In this document: piece after piece, positions 35,781-44,967 of the stretch
How positions within the stretch are numbered: position 1 is the stretch's first letter
Layout of the letters: each line of letters opens with the position of its first letter
From: an uncultured Spirochaetales bacterium
GTDB lineage: Bacteria; Spirochaetota; Spirochaetia; Sphaerochaetales; Sphaerochaetaceae
Direction of reading: 5' to 3'
DNA: 64,000 nt
Assembly (NCBI GenBank): GCA_949288415.1
Contig: CASEKE010000051.1
Span: 1-64,000 of the forward strand
The notes under the pieces: generated by a model
Database searches by the model: none
Told to the model about the DNA's origin: nothing
The model's input: only the letters and a program-made list of their open reading frames with translations
Made by a program: the position numbers and the translations under genes

Positions 35781-35806
35781 AAAAAGGGACCGGCATTGCC
35801 GATCCC
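35781..35806 (-). terminator. Rho-independent terminator of the rplU-rsfS operon
   Basis: On the minus strand GGGATCGGC / GCCGGTCCC (9 bp including a G-T pair) with a 3-nt loop is followed by five T residues, 17 nt after the rsfS stop. Confidence 0.85.
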
Positions 35807-35822
35807 CGCCTCTGCAAAGTTA

Positions 35823-36161
35823 TCAGAGTTCTTCCGTAGCCTTCCAGAGCTTCTCCAGATTGTAGAACTCCCTGAGCTCGGCACTCATCAGATGGATGAC
35901 GATGTCGCCGCAGTCGATGAGCTCCCAACCGTCGTCCCCCGGAGTCTTGTGCCGGTTGTTGACCTCCAGACCGAGGTCCTTTATTTCGCCCCATAGCTGA
36001 TGCGCCACACCGCGCAGGTGGGCGACGCTGGTAACGGTCCCGACGACGAAACAATCCGTCCAGGAACAATTCCCGAGGTCGAGAACGACCACATCCTTAA
36101 CTTTGTGCTCCTCAAGATACGTCTTGAGGGCTTCCGCCTTTGCTGCTATTTCTTCCTTCAT
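35823..36161 (-). CDS. rsfS: Ribosomal silencing factor RsfS
   Basis: 112 residues, the normal size. Binds ribosomal protein uL14 and blocks subunit joining in starvation. Conserved segments: VKDVVVLDLGNCSWTDCFVVGT, the acidic/basic GWELIDCGDIVIHLMS and a C-terminal REFYNLEKLW. Last gene of the rplU operon, 3 nt after the lipoprotein gene, in the common nadD-yqeK-rsfS order. Confidence 0.95.
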   Translation of the reverse strand: MKEEIAAKAEALKTYLEEHKVKDVVVLDLGNCSWTDCFVVGTVTSVAHLRGVAHQLWGEIKDLGLEVNNRHKTPGDDGWELIDCGDIVIHLMSAELREFYNLEKLWKATEEL

Positions 36162-36164
36162 AGT

Positions 36165-36701
36165 CTACCTCAAAATCCTTCTGGTCCATTCGCCGATGAA
36201 AGCCTTGTTGTCCTCCCAGTCGCCTTTCGGCGAGAATACAGTGGAGAACTCGTATTCTCTGACCCTGTCCTTCAAGCTCATGAGCCTGGACAGCGTCCTG
36301 TCGTCAAACGACCCGGAAAGCTCGTTTATCATGTCCAGATATCTGCTGCCGCGGATATCGTCATAACTTTTTCTCAGCGCCTCCAGAACGTTGCCGCTGT
36401 CGGTCTCATGCCTAAGCAGTTCCAGCAGATCCCTGCGCTCTTCGTAGGCCTCCGTGGAAATCTCGACGTACTCTCCCGAGCCGAAAAGCTCGAAAAGGGA
36501 TTCGGTCTCGCTCTTTCCCGAAAGTCTCCTTATCTCGTCCATGGTCTCGCTGTCAATAGTGATATGCACACCACTGTCGGCAGAAAGTATGTACAGGCTC
36601 GCTTCCTCCGGACTCGAAAGGACCATCACCTTCCCCTGTCTGGAGCACGAAAGAAAAAGAGCCAGGACGGATGCGACGACAATGAGCAGCCTAGTCCTCA
36701 A
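36165..36701 (-). CDS. Uncharacterised lipoprotein in the nadD-rsfS cluster
   Basis: 178 residues. A TTG start at 36701 is chosen: GGGAGG lies 5-6 nt upstream and the protein then begins MRTRLLIVVASVLALFLSC, a signal peptide with lipobox Cys19. The rest is charged and helical, with repeats of Asp/Glu/Arg and a segment (SADSGVHITIDSETMDEI) like other small envelope proteins. In many bacteria this position between yqeK and rsfS holds a LytR-CpsA-Psr gene; this protein is too short and lacks that domain's Arg and Asp motifs. It overlaps yqeK by 11 nt. Function unknown. Confidence 0.7.
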   Translation of the reverse strand: MRTRLLIVVASVLALFLSCSRQGKVMVLSSPEEASLYILSADSGVHITIDSETMDEIRRLSGKSETESLFELFGSGEYVEISTEAYEERRDLLELLRHETDSGNVLEALRKSYDDIRGSRYLDMINELSGSFDDRTLSRLMSLKDRVREYEFSTVFSPKGDWEDNKAFIGEWTRRILR

Positions 36702-37284
36702 ACCTACCTCCCCGGAGAAGGAAGGAATACAGGTTGTCGGTGACAAACGCGTTCTTCTTTCCGGTCTCCCTGAAATAGTCGTTCTGGCTTTCTATCACAT
36801 GAAGCACCATCTCCTCGAGCGAATCGAGGGTAAGTATCCTTTTCTTCTCCTTGTCCGAAAGGTGCTTTCTTCCGGGCTCCGCAAAATCCGCCACATATAC
36901 TGCGGCTCCAAGCACTCCCATGTCCTTACTGCCGAGCGTATGCCAACGTACAGCAAGCCGCCATCGGTCGGGAACGTCCTCTCCTACGATCTCCCTCATG
37001 TGGCACGCAGCGACAGGGCCGTGCAGCAGCATCGGAGATTCAATCTCCTCGTATTCGACCGACAGTCTGTTCCTGTACACCTCGTCCAGAGCCTCCTCGG
37101 CAGAGATATATCTGTACCAATCGTGATATATTCCGCATATCAGTCCGGCATTGCCGTCCCTGCCGAATCGCTCGAGTATGCTTCTGGCTGTCTTTGCGAC
37201 CCCGACGGAATGTTCGTACCTGGAACTCTTGAGATGATTCCTGGCAAGCCTGTCAAGATCCGTATAGTCCATTATCCTCAGCAT
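36691..37284 (-). CDS. yqeK: HD-domain bis(5'-nucleosyl)-tetraphosphatase, YqeK type
   Basis: 197 residues. HD motifs: RYEHSVGVAKTARSI, ICGIYHDWYRYI (metal HD), MLLHGPVAA, LAVRWHTLGSKDM and VYVADFAEPGR. It should split diadenosine tetraphosphate symmetrically to ADP. The ATG at 37284 has AGAGGG 9 nt upstream; an internal ATG at 37272 is possible. Its start overlaps nadD by 32 nt. The C-terminal 40 residues extend beyond the HD core. Gene order nadD-yqeK-rsfS supports the call. Confidence 0.88.
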   Translation of the reverse strand: MLRIMDYTDLDRLARNHLKSSRYEHSVGVAKTARSILERFGRDGNAGLICGIYHDWYRYISAEEALDEVYRNRLSVEYEEIESPMLLHGPVAACHMREIVGEDVPDRWRLAVRWHTLGSKDMGVLGAAVYVADFAEPGRKHLSDKEKKRILTLDSLEEMVLHVIESQNDYFRETGKKNAFVTDNLYSFLLRGGRFED

Positions 37285-37843
37285 ATCGTCTGACCCTCTT
37301 GGAAAGCATCGCGAAATCGCCTTCCCTCACATCGCTCGACGAGGCAACCAGCACTGGGCTGTCCACATATTTTATTCTGCATTCCTCGTCAGGGCAGCGG
37401 GCTCCGCCGCCCCGGTTGAAGCACAAAAACGTCACATGGTCTCTCAGATATCCGTAGTCATGCCACTTCGGCAACGATGCTGGTATATCATCGCCCACGA
37501 TGAAGAATATCCGACCATCCGTACCGTACTCGGGAAGAAGCTGACGCACGGTGTCACTGGAATATGAAACACCCTTGCGGTCGCCTTCGACCCTGGAAAC
37601 GACCAGTTCCAGACCATCCTCCGGGTAGATATCCCGATAGTCCTCTGTCGCGAGCAGAAGCATGGCATATCTGTCCTCGAACGAGACCGGAGGACGACCC
37701 TGCTTGAAATTGGAGACGTTCGTAGGAACTATGACGATCCGTCGGATATCCGCCTTGGCATATGCCTCATGCATGAGATGCAGATGGCCCAGATGCACAG
37801 GATCGAACGATCCGCCCAATATGGCGGTCCTCCTACTGCTCAT
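37253..37843 (-). CDS. nadD: Nicotinate-nucleotide adenylyltransferase
   Basis: 196 residues from the ATG at 37843, the usual size. Adenylates nicotinate mononucleotide for NAD synthesis. Nucleotide motif TAILGGSFDPVHLGHLHL at the N-terminus (GSFDPxHxGH), and the second motif SSSDVREGD, equivalent to the usual ISSTxIR, near residue 170. An upstream in-frame codon (37858) is possible, but ATGAGC at 37843 places the protein start just before the motif as in relatives. It overlaps the end of obgE by 11 nt. Confidence 0.93.
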   Translation of the reverse strand: MSSRRTAILGGSFDPVHLGHLHLMHEAYAKADIRRIVIVPTNVSNFKQGRPPVSFEDRYAMLLLATEDYRDIYPEDGLELVVSRVEGDRKGVSYSSDTVRQLLPEYGTDGRIFFIVGDDIPASLPKWHDYGYLRDHVTFLCFNRGGGARCPDEECRIKYVDSPVLVASSSDVREGDFAMLSKRVRRYAEDNGLYGS

Positions 37844-38888
37844 CCCTGTAGACGGCATCGGTCACGACCTTGGCGGTGAATCCGCCATTCTCGTTGCTCT
37901 TCTCCTCCGATTTCCCCGCAAGAGCCATGAAGGCCTGCTCGATCGGCAGAAGAAGCTCGTCCATGTATATCGAAAGAGGAAGCACCTGCTTGCTGCCGTA
38001 CTTCTTCCTGAATTCCTCGAAATGTTCCATTCCCTCCGGCTCGTCCACCTTCGTACCTATGAGAATCTCTCTCTTGGCGGCAAGCTCCGGCGAATACTCC
38101 TCGAGCTCGCGTCGAAGCACGTCATAGGCCTCAAGATAGTTACCGTCGCTCATGTCGACAAGATAGCAGAGTCCTTTCGTACGGGAGATGTGCCTGAGAA
38201 ACTTGAAGCCCATACCCGCACCTTCGCTGGCACCCTCTATTATACCGGGGATATCGGCAAGAACGATGTCCTGGTCCGCATAGCGCATGACACCCAACTG
38301 CGGTATCTTCGTCGTGAACGGATATCCGGCGACCTTGCTTCTGGCATTTGTCAGCAGATTGAGAAGACTACTCTTTCCGGCATTCGGGAAGCCGACGAAC
38401 CCGATGTCGGCTATGACCTGCAGCTCCACGCCGACGCGCATGCTTACGCCTTTCTCTCCAGGCTGGGCGAAGCGTGGAGTCTGTCTCGTAGCCGTCCTGA
38501 AATGCCAGTTGCCGAGTCCGCCGCGACCTCCCTTGAGAAAAACAAAGCGGTCCATTCCCGTGAGGTCCTGGATCGTTTCACCCGTTTCGGCATTCTTTAT
38601 GACCGTGCCGGGAGGAACCGGGATCTCGACGTCCCGGCCGTCGCGGCCGAAGCATCTGGCCCCCTGTCCGTTTCTCCCGTTCTCAGCACGATAGGTCCTG
38701 ACCATCTTGAGATGGCCGAGGGTCCTTAGGTTGGACTTCACCACGAAGACGACATCTCCGCCTCTTCCTCCGTCGCCGCCGTCAGGGCCTCCCTTGGGTA
38801 CGAACTTCTCCCTATGGAAGCTCACGCATCCGGCTCCGCCGTTTCCGCTGGAGACGTCTATGTATGTCTCGTCTGAAAATCCGAACAT
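37833..38888 (-). CDS. obgE: GTPase ObgE
   Basis: 351 residues. N-terminal Gly-rich Obg fold (GNGGAGCVSFHREKFVPKGG, GGRGGLGNWHF), then the GTPase domain with G1 GFPNAGKSSLL, G2 region PFTT, G3 DIPGIIEGA and G4 GTKVDEPE (in place of NKxD). Acts in late 50S assembly and stringent response. Two bases separate it from rpmA, the classical rplU-rpmA-obgE order. Confidence 0.96.
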   Translation of the reverse strand: MFGFSDETYIDVSSGNGGAGCVSFHREKFVPKGGPDGGDGGRGGDVVFVVKSNLRTLGHLKMVRTYRAENGRNGQGARCFGRDGRDVEIPVPPGTVIKNAETGETIQDLTGMDRFVFLKGGRGGLGNWHFRTATRQTPRFAQPGEKGVSMRVGVELQVIADIGFVGFPNAGKSSLLNLLTNARSKVAGYPFTTKIPQLGVMRYADQDIVLADIPGIIEGASEGAGMGFKFLRHISRTKGLCYLVDMSDGNYLEAYDVLRRELEEYSPELAAKREILIGTKVDEPEGMEHFEEFRKKYGSKQVLPLSIYMDELLLPIEQAFMALAGKSEEKSNENGGFTAKVVTDAVYRDEQ

Positions 38889-38890
38889 CT

Positions 38891-39151
38891 CTACTCTGTC
38901 GCAACCTCTACGATGTTGCAGTACTTTCTGTGGTTCCTCTCGGAGAACTCGACCTTGCCTGCAACCTTGGCAAAGAGCGTATAATCCTTGCCGAGTCCGC
39001 AGTTGGTTCCCGGATGGATCTTCGTGCCCTTCTGGCGGACGATGATCTCGCCGGCGTTCACAACCTGGCCACCGAATCTCTTGACGCCAAGGCGCTGTGC
39101 ATTGGAGTCTCTTCCGTTCTTCGAGGAACCGCCACCTTTCTTATGTGCCAT
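38891..39151 (-). CDS. rpmA: 50S ribosomal protein L27
   Basis: 86 residues, starting directly with [22 protein letters not shown] as in processed-type L27 (no Firmicute N-terminal extension). AAGGAGG precedes the ATG. 11 nt after rplU. Confidence 0.98.
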   Translation of the reverse strand: MAHKKGGGSSKNGRDSNAQRLGVKRFGGQVVNAGEIIVRQKGTKIHPGTNCGLGKDYTLFAKVAGKVEFSERNHRKYCNIVEVATE

Positions 39152-39162
39152 ATCCTTCCTCC

Positions 39163-39474
39163 TTAACCTTCAATCCTGGAGATTGTGATCTCTGTGTACT
39201 GTTCACGATGTCCCTGGGTCCTTCTGTAGCCCTTTCTTCTGTGGAACTTGTAAACCTTGATCTTCTCGCCCTTCTTCATCTCTCCGACCGTGGCCGTGAC
39301 CTTCGCACCCTCTACATAAGGAGTTCCGAACTTCACGTTCTCGCCGTCGACAAGAGCAAGAACCTTCTCCACCTCGTAGGTGGAACCGGCCTCGAGATCG
39401 AGATGATCGACAAGAATCGCCTCACCCTCGACAGCCTTGTACTGCTTTCCCAAAATCTCAACTAATGCGTACAT
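39163..39474 (-). CDS. rplU: 50S ribosomal protein L21
   Basis: 103 residues, complete, with [18 protein letters not shown] at the start and [21 protein letters not shown] (the L21 signature) at the end. First gene of the operon; the 157-nt gap upstream is shared with a divergent tetR-type gene. Confidence 0.98.
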   Translation of the reverse strand: MYALVEILGKQYKAVEGEAILVDHLDLEAGSTYEVEKVLALVDGENVKFGTPYVEGAKVTATVGEMKKGEKIKVYKFHRRKGYRRTQGHREQYTEITISRIEG

Positions 39475-39597
39475 TCGTCTGGTTCCTTTGTTCTTTGTTT
39501 TAGTTTCTCCATGCTTTCTACCTCAAAGCGGGAATCGAGGCAACAGCAAATCGGCGAAAAAGAGACGCGGATGGCGAAAAAAAGCGAAAAACTACCT

Positions 39598-39625
39598 ACC
39601 GTTCGGTTGATTTTGCTGTTAGACT
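39598..39625 (+). promoter_or_regulatory. Operator-like palindrome and -10 box of the TetR-type gene
   Basis: ACCGTTCGGT (39598-39607) is a perfect palindrome of the kind bound by TetR-family dimers. TAGACT (39620-39625) ends 6 nt before the ATG at 39632, and there is no Shine-Dalgarno sequence. The palindrome covers the -35 position, fitting autorepression. Confidence 0.5.
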
Positions 39626-39631
39626 GAAACC

Positions 39632-40195
39632 ATGAAGATAAGAGGAAAGAACGAAATAGTCGAAAAGGCTCAGGAAATGATCGCATCTGACGGCCTTGCC
39701 GGATTCTCGCTGTCGGATCTTTCGAAAAAACTCGGACTGACGAAGGCGAGTCTCTACCATTACATCGACAGCAAGGAGGAGCTGCTGGACACGATATATT
39801 CGGCAGGACACGAGCGCCTGATGAGACAGGGTTACCGCCTCAGACTCGACTGCAGCCTCGAGGAAGCGCTGCTCTCGCTCATATCGCATTGGCAGGAAAT
39901 TTTCTTCAGCGACGGAAACTACGACTACGTAAGGCTGCTTTTCTCTCTGCGCCCGACGGAAGAAAGAGCGCGAGAAGAATACTCCGCGCTCATGGAAATG
40001 CTGGATGCGCAAAGCGAAGTGGTAATATCCCACTTTCTTGGATCAAAGACATCGCCGCTTGTTTCCAAGCTGTTCTCGGCTCTGATGAAGGAAGAGCTGG
40101 AGAAAGGGCTCATGGAAGGCGAAAGCGGCGATCTCGAACGCATGGTAAGGGAGTTTGCCGCCCTTACATCGACTCCAGGAACGGCACTCCGATGA
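39632..40195 (+). CDS. TetR/AcrR family regulator
   Basis: 187 residues. N-terminal helix-turn-helix FSLSDLSKKLGLTKASLYHYIDSKEELLD (about 25-53), then a variable helical ligand/dimer domain. No target gene is obvious; the neighbouring operons are housekeeping. Its last 32 nt overlap the end of argS on the opposite strand, so no terminator separates the two. Confidence 0.88.
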   Translation: MKIRGKNEIVEKAQEMIASDGLAGFSLSDLSKKLGLTKASLYHYIDSKEELLDTIYSAGHERLMRQGYRLRLDCSLEEALLSLISHWQEIFFSDGNYDYVRLLFSLRPTEERAREEYSALMEMLDAQSEVVISHFLGSKTSPLVSKLFSALMKEELEKGLMEGESGDLERMVREFAALTSTPGTALR

Positions 40196-41972
40196 GAGCG
40201 AAGGCATTCCTGAGCGTCTGGAGAACCAGGGCAGAAAGCGTCACCCTGGCCTTCACGAGCGGCGCATCGCCAGCCTTGAGTATCTGATTGTCGTGGTAGT
40301 AGTGGCTGAACGTCTTCGCAAGGTCATAGAGGAACGAAGCGATGACAGACGGATCGTAGCCCGCTGCAGCTGCAGAAACCGCCTCAGGATACGAAAGGAT
40401 CAGCTTCATGAGAGTCTTCTCGTCTTCTTCCACGAGCAGTTTCGCGTCGAACGGCACATCTGAGAGGCTGCCGTCCTCATCGCTCTTCCTGAGTATTGAG
40501 GAAATCCTTGCACCCATGTACTGCAGATACGGTCCGGTGTTGCCGTTGAAGGATATGCTCTTCTTCGGATCGAATATCATGTCCTTTGTCGGGGTCACCT
40601 GCAGAAGATAGTAATTGAGAGCGGCAAGAGCGATCTTCTTGCTCGTCGCTTCCACATCCCCTACGGCCTCGGCCCGGTCCTTCTCGACAATCTCGTTTCT
40701 GGCAAGCTCGCTCAGCTCGGCAAGCAGATCGTCTGCGTCGACTACCGTTCCTTCGCGGCTCTTCATCTTTCCCTCCGGCAGGTTTACCATTCCGTAGGAC
40801 AGGTGGAAAAGCTCGTTTGCCCATGAATATCCAAGGCGCCTGAGAACCTCGAAGAGTACCTTGAAGTGATAGGTCTGCTCGGAAGCAACGACATATATGA
40901 GCGAATCGAACGGATAGTCGTCATGCCGTCTTATGGCGGTTCCGATGTCCTGGGTGATGTATATCGTCGTACCATCCTTGCGGAGAAGGACCTTTTTATC
41001 GAGTCCGATATCTGTGAGGTCGATCTGCACTGATCCGTCAGCTTCGCGATAGAAAACTCCTTTCTCCAATCCTTTCAGTACTTCGTCCTTGCCGTACTTG
41101 TACGTCTCGCTCTCGTAGTAGTATCGATCGAACGAGATGCCCATGTTCCGATAGCTCTCGGCAAGACCTTCCAGCGTCCAGCCGTTCATGGTCTGCCAAA
41201 GGGCCCTTACGTCCTCGTCGCCATCTTCCCAGAGCTTGAGCATCTTCTGGGCACGTACATCAGGATGGTCGGCTTTCAGATTCTCCGCTTCCTCGATCCT
41301 TCCTTCCTGCTCGAGGGCCGCGATCCTGGCATCAACCTCTTTCTCCCAGGTGGCAAAGCGTACATAGTAACGTCCGACGAAGTGGTCACCCTTCTCTCCT
41401 GTGGACTCCGGAGTCTCACCGTGGCCGAACTCCTGATAGGCAAGCATGCTCTTGCAGATATGCACTCCCCTGTTGTTGATCAGGTTGACCTTCATAACCT
41501 CGGCGCCGTTCGCCTTGAGGATCTCCGCAACGCTCTCGCCGATGCTGTCGTTTCTCATGTGGCCGAGGTGCAGAGGTTTGTTCGTGTTGGGGCAGGAGAA
41601 TTCGAGCATTATCTTCTTTCCGCCGAGACTATCGTTCGTACCATACCTGTCGCCCTGGGCCTCGATCGAAGCGACCGCTTCGCCGAATATCTCGGCAATG
41701 TCGAGCCGGACATTGAGATATGGACCTGCGAGGATCATCTCTCCCGAGGGAGCATCGCCGCTTTTATCTATTCTGTCCTTTATCTCGGCCGCTATTGCAG
41801 CGGGAGCCTTGCGGGCCATCTTGGAGTACTGGAACATGGGGAACGCAATGTCCCCGAGCTCCGGCTTCGGAGGGATTCCGGCCACAAGAGCCGGAAAGTC
41901 GGAGGTACCGAAATAGGCCTCGAGCTCGTTGCTCACCCTGTTCTTCCAATCATTCTTAACTTTCTCAAGCAT
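40164..41972 (-). CDS. argS: Arginyl-tRNA synthetase
   Basis: 602 residues. Class I synthetase with N-terminal Add1 domain, HIGH box PNTNKPLHLGHMRNDSIG (about 125), the segment MKSREGTVVDADDL in place of KMSKS, and a C-terminal DALR anticodon domain ending LIGVPFLESM. Lies 10 nt after birA in the same direction. Converges on and overlaps the TetR-type gene. Confidence 0.97.
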   Translation of the reverse strand: MLEKVKNDWKNRVSNELEAYFGTSDFPALVAGIPPKPELGDIAFPMFQYSKMARKAPAAIAAEIKDRIDKSGDAPSGEMILAGPYLNVRLDIAEIFGEAVASIEAQGDRYGTNDSLGGKKIMLEFSCPNTNKPLHLGHMRNDSIGESVAEILKANGAEVMKVNLINNRGVHICKSMLAYQEFGHGETPESTGEKGDHFVGRYYVRFATWEKEVDARIAALEQEGRIEEAENLKADHPDVRAQKMLKLWEDGDEDVRALWQTMNGWTLEGLAESYRNMGISFDRYYYESETYKYGKDEVLKGLEKGVFYREADGSVQIDLTDIGLDKKVLLRKDGTTIYITQDIGTAIRRHDDYPFDSLIYVVASEQTYHFKVLFEVLRRLGYSWANELFHLSYGMVNLPEGKMKSREGTVVDADDLLAELSELARNEIVEKDRAEAVGDVEATSKKIALAALNYYLLQVTPTKDMIFDPKKSISFNGNTGPYLQYMGARISSILRKSDEDGSLSDVPFDAKLLVEEDEKTLMKLILSYPEAVSAAAAGYDPSVIASFLYDLAKTFSHYYHDNQILKAGDAPLVKARVTLSALVLQTLRNAFALIGVPFLESM

Positions 41973-41982
41973 ATCTGAATCC

Positions 41983-42936
41983 TCAACCGTTTTCTCTTAT
42001 GCGGAGCGAGACCTCCGCGGAGGAGAGACTCTCCTCCCTTCCATCCGGGTATCTTACTACAAGATGGGCCTTTTCATCCACATCGACCGCATACGCCTCG
42101 CGTCTTTCGTCACCCTTGATGACGAAAATGTCCTTTCCCAGGACGAAGCATCGGCTTCTGTATGCCTCGATGAAGTCCTCCTTCTGGAGCTCGATTGTAC
42201 GCTTAACGGCTTTAGTTACCATCTCCAGCCTGCTGAACATCCTGCCTCCGGCCTCGTCACGCAGACTTGTCACCGTTCCTCTGAGTTCCTCAGGATAGTC
42301 CTCGGCTGTCGTATTCAGGTTGATTCCGGTCCCGATTATGACCTTGTCCAGTCCCCCGAGCTCGAGATTGACTATGCCTTCGGTAAGGATTCCTACGCAC
42401 TTGCGTCCTCCGGCATATACGTCGTTCACCCACTTTATCGCCGTCTTTATTCCGGTGACATCCTCGATCGCTTCCGCAGCGGCAAGAGCCGCACGCGTCG
42501 TGATGAGATCGACATCCCCGCAGAGCTCGTTGGGGAGCACAAGGGAAAAATACACACCGCCCTCCGGGCTGCAGAATCTGCGTCCGAGCCTTCCTCGCCC
42601 GCCATCCTGGCTCTTGCACACTACCACGAACGGGCCCACGACCTCGTCTGCCAGCCGTTTCGCGACATTGTTGCTCGACCCTTCGATCGTATCGTGGAAG
42701 AATACCCTGAGCGGAGACAGAGCTGCTTCGATTGCCCTGCCGTTGTAGACGTCGGCCATGACGAGACGGTACCCCTTCCTCGGGACGGCATCGATCACGA
42801 ATCCCTCGTCCTGCAGGCTTCTGACCGCCTTGTTTATGCTCATGCGGCTCAGCTCCAGATTGCGGGCGAGCTCCTCTCCTGAAACGAATTCGCCTTCCCT
42901 GGTTTTCAGTATTGAAAGCACCTTGTCCTTTGTCAT
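41983..42936 (-). CDS. birA: Bifunctional biotin-protein ligase / biotin operon repressor
   Basis: 317 residues. An N-terminal winged helix (FVSGEELARNLELSRMSINKAVRSL) precedes the ligase domain with SQDGGRGRLGRRF (biotinyl-AMP loop), KWVNDVYAGGRKCVGIL and GTGINLN, and a small C-terminal SH3-like domain. The ATG at 42936 is chosen because TATGAT ends 6 nt upstream; the TTG two codons earlier would fall in the promoter, and there is no Shine-Dalgarno sequence. A matching operator precedes bioY at 44968-44999, so it should act as repressor as well as ligase. Confidence 0.95.
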   Translation of the reverse strand: MTKDKVLSILKTREGEFVSGEELARNLELSRMSINKAVRSLQDEGFVIDAVPRKGYRLVMADVYNGRAIEAALSPLRVFFHDTIEGSSNNVAKRLADEVVGPFVVVCKSQDGGRGRLGRRFCSPEGGVYFSLVLPNELCGDVDLITTRAALAAAEAIEDVTGIKTAIKWVNDVYAGGRKCVGILTEGIVNLELGGLDKVIIGTGINLNTTAEDYPEELRGTVTSLRDEAGGRMFSRLEMVTKAVKRTIELQKEDFIEAYRSRCFVLGKDIFVIKGDERREAYAVDVDEKAHLVVRYPDGREESLSSAEVSLRIRENG

Positions 42937-42942
42937 GCCCAA

Positions 42943-43003
42943 ATCATACTCCCTGGACGTTTTTTTTCATAGGGGTGACAGCATCCATGATTTCCCCTAT
43001 AAT
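42943..43003. promoter_or_regulatory. Divergent promoters of birA and ktrB
   Basis: Minus strand: TATGAT at 42943-42948, 6 nt before the birA ATG. Plus strand: GTGACA (42975-42980), 17 nt, TATAAT (42998-43003), then 10 nt to the ktrB ATG at 43014, so the leader would be at most 3-4 nt. Neither gene has a usable Shine-Dalgarno sequence. Confidence 0.7.
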
Positions 43004-43013
43004 CGAAAAAGGT

Positions 43014-44288
43014 ATGAAAAAACTGAAACGGGGAATTCCGACCGGATTCGCCATGGTCATCGGCTTCGGCATTCTGATCCTTGTCGGCTTCCTCTCATTG
43101 CTTCTCCCGGTGAGCCAGAAGGAGCCGACCAGCGCGCTGGATTGCCTGTTCGTCGCGACAAGCGCAATATGTGTGACAGGACTCACCCCGGTTGACATCT
43201 CGTCGTCCTTCACCCTGTTCGGACAGAACATGATCATGCTCATGTTCCAGACCGGAGGACTCGGCTTTGCAGTAATCGTCGTGTTCATTCTTTCCGCCAT
43301 GTCCAGAACCGGTCTCTACTCGAAGACTCTGCTCAGGGAATCCCTCGGATTCTCCAATTCCGTCACTGTAAAGAAGATAGTCAGGTATACGCTTCTCTCT
43401 ACGTTCATCATTGAAGCGATGGGAGCATCTGTGCTTTTCTCTGTGTTCGTGAAGGACTTTCCGGTAACGGAAGCGCTGCACAAGGCTGTTTTCCACAGCA
43501 TATCGGCATACAACAACGCAGGATTCGACCTTTTCACGACGTCAATGACCAGATATGCGGACAATCCGGTCGTCATGATCACAGTCGCCGCGCTCATCGC
43601 ACTCGGGGGCCTGGGATACTTCGTATACTACGACCTGCTGCACTACCGCAGGAGAAGGCACCTTTCCCTTCACTCGAAGATAGTCCTTTCCACTACATTC
43701 TGGCTGATAGTATCTGGCACGATCGCCCTACGTCTCACCGGCGGTGAAAGCTGGCTGGTATCATTCTTCCATAGCGTATCTACGCGCACTGCAGGATTCT
43801 TCGCCTCCGACCTGAGCGGCATAGGAAACTCGACGGCGCTCGTGATGATAATACTTATGTTCATCGGGGCAAGCCCCGGAAGTACGGGCGGCGGAATAAA
43901 GACTACGACCTTCTACACGATATTCTTCTCCGCTACGAGGGCGTTCCGCAAAAGCGAGGCAACTGTATTCTCCCGCAGGATATCCCCAGATTCCGAAAGG
44001 AAAGCCTTCGCACTGCTCTCCATCTCGATTTGCGTGACGATCCTGGCGCTTCTTCTCCTCACCATCAGCGAGGACAAAGACTTCATAAAGCTGTTTTTCG
44101 AGGTGATCAGCGCATTCGCGACCGTAGGTCTTACAATGGGCGTCACCGGAGAGCTGACGGCGTTCGGAAAGCTGGTGATAATCCTCGTCATGTTCATAGG
44201 CAGGGTCGGAATAATTTCGATAATAACGGCGACACACTCGAGGGAAAGCCTTGTGACATTCCCCGAAGAGACGATAAGCATAGGATAG
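43014..44288 (+). CDS. ktrB: Potassium uptake protein, membrane subunit (KtrB type)
   Basis: 424 residues, four M1-P-M2 repeats. Selectivity-filter segments: SAICVTGLTPVD, ISAYNNAGFDLF, VSTRTAGFFASDL and ISAFATVGLTMGV, each with the central Gly. The conserved Arg of the last M2 helix is in MFIGRVGIIS. It is shorter than TrkH, which fits KtrB. ATG chosen by the promoter position and by homologous N-terminal length; ktrA follows after 4 nt. Confidence 0.92.
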   Translation: MKKLKRGIPTGFAMVIGFGILILVGFLSLLLPVSQKEPTSALDCLFVATSAICVTGLTPVDISSSFTLFGQNMIMLMFQTGGLGFAVIVVFILSAMSRTGLYSKTLLRESLGFSNSVTVKKIVRYTLLSTFIIEAMGASVLFSVFVKDFPVTEALHKAVFHSISAYNNAGFDLFTTSMTRYADNPVVMITVAALIALGGLGYFVYYDLLHYRRRRHLSLHSKIVLSTTFWLIVSGTIALRLTGGESWLVSFFHSVSTRTAGFFASDLSGIGNSTALVMIILMFIGASPGSTGGGIKTTTFYTIFFSATRAFRKSEATVFSRRISPDSERKAFALLSISICVTILALLLLTISEDKDFIKLFFEVISAFATVGLTMGVTGELTAFGKLVIILVMFIGRVGIISIITATHSRESLVTFPEETISIG

Positions 44289-44292
44289 GTTT

Positions 44293-44967
44293 ATGAGAAA
44301 GAAAAGAAACACATTCGCGGTGATCGGGCTCGGCCGCTTCGGCATGGCGGTCGCGAAATACCTACTCGAGGAAGGCAAGCCTCTCATCTGCATCGACAAC
44401 GACATGTCGAAGCTTCGGCAGCTTCAGGACACATCCGCCACTCTATGCCATATCGAGGAAATCTCCTACGAGAGCCTCAAGGAGGCGGGACTGGGAGACT
44501 GCGACGTTGCGATCGTCGGCATAGGCAAGGACATAGAGTCGAACATCCTCGCCGCCATGGACTCCCTTGAACTGGGAGTCAAGACAGTCGTCAGCAAGGC
44601 CAGCACCGACGAACATGCAAGAATACTCGAGAAGCTGGGCGCCGAGGTCGTATTCCCTGAGGTCGAGACAGGTCGCCGACTTGCAGTAAGGCTCGTCCAC
44701 GACTTCACGGAGGATGTCGTACCGCTCTCCGACGACTTCTTCATCATGCAGTTCAACATCCCCGACTCTCTCGACGGCAAGACCGTCCTCGAGGCCGACC
44801 TCAGGCACAAGTACGAAGTCAACATCGTCGCGATAATACAGGATGGCAAGGCAAATGCCACGATACGTCCGGACACCGTGTTCCTCAAGGGAGAAAGCAT
44901 GGTGGTCAGCGGAAGCGCGAAGAACGTCAACGCCCTGCAGAACTGGTTGACAAAGGAAATGTCATAA
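44293..44967 (+). CDS. ktrA: Potassium uptake regulatory subunit (KtrA type)
   Basis: 224-residue cytoplasmic ring-forming gating protein. RCK_N nucleotide fold with GLGRFGMAVAKYLLEEG and CIDND (adenine-nucleotide-binding Asp), then a TrkA_C domain in the last 75 residues. Binds NAD(H)/ATP and gates KtrB; operon with ktrB. Confidence 0.94.
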   Translation: MRKKRNTFAVIGLGRFGMAVAKYLLEEGKPLICIDNDMSKLRQLQDTSATLCHIEEISYESLKEAGLGDCDVAIVGIGKDIESNILAAMDSLELGVKTVVSKASTDEHARILEKLGAEVVFPEVETGRRLAVRLVHDFTEDVVPLSDDFFIMQFNIPDSLDGKTVLEADLRHKYEVNIVAIIQDGKANATIRPDTVFLKGESMVVSGSAKNVNALQNWLTKEMS

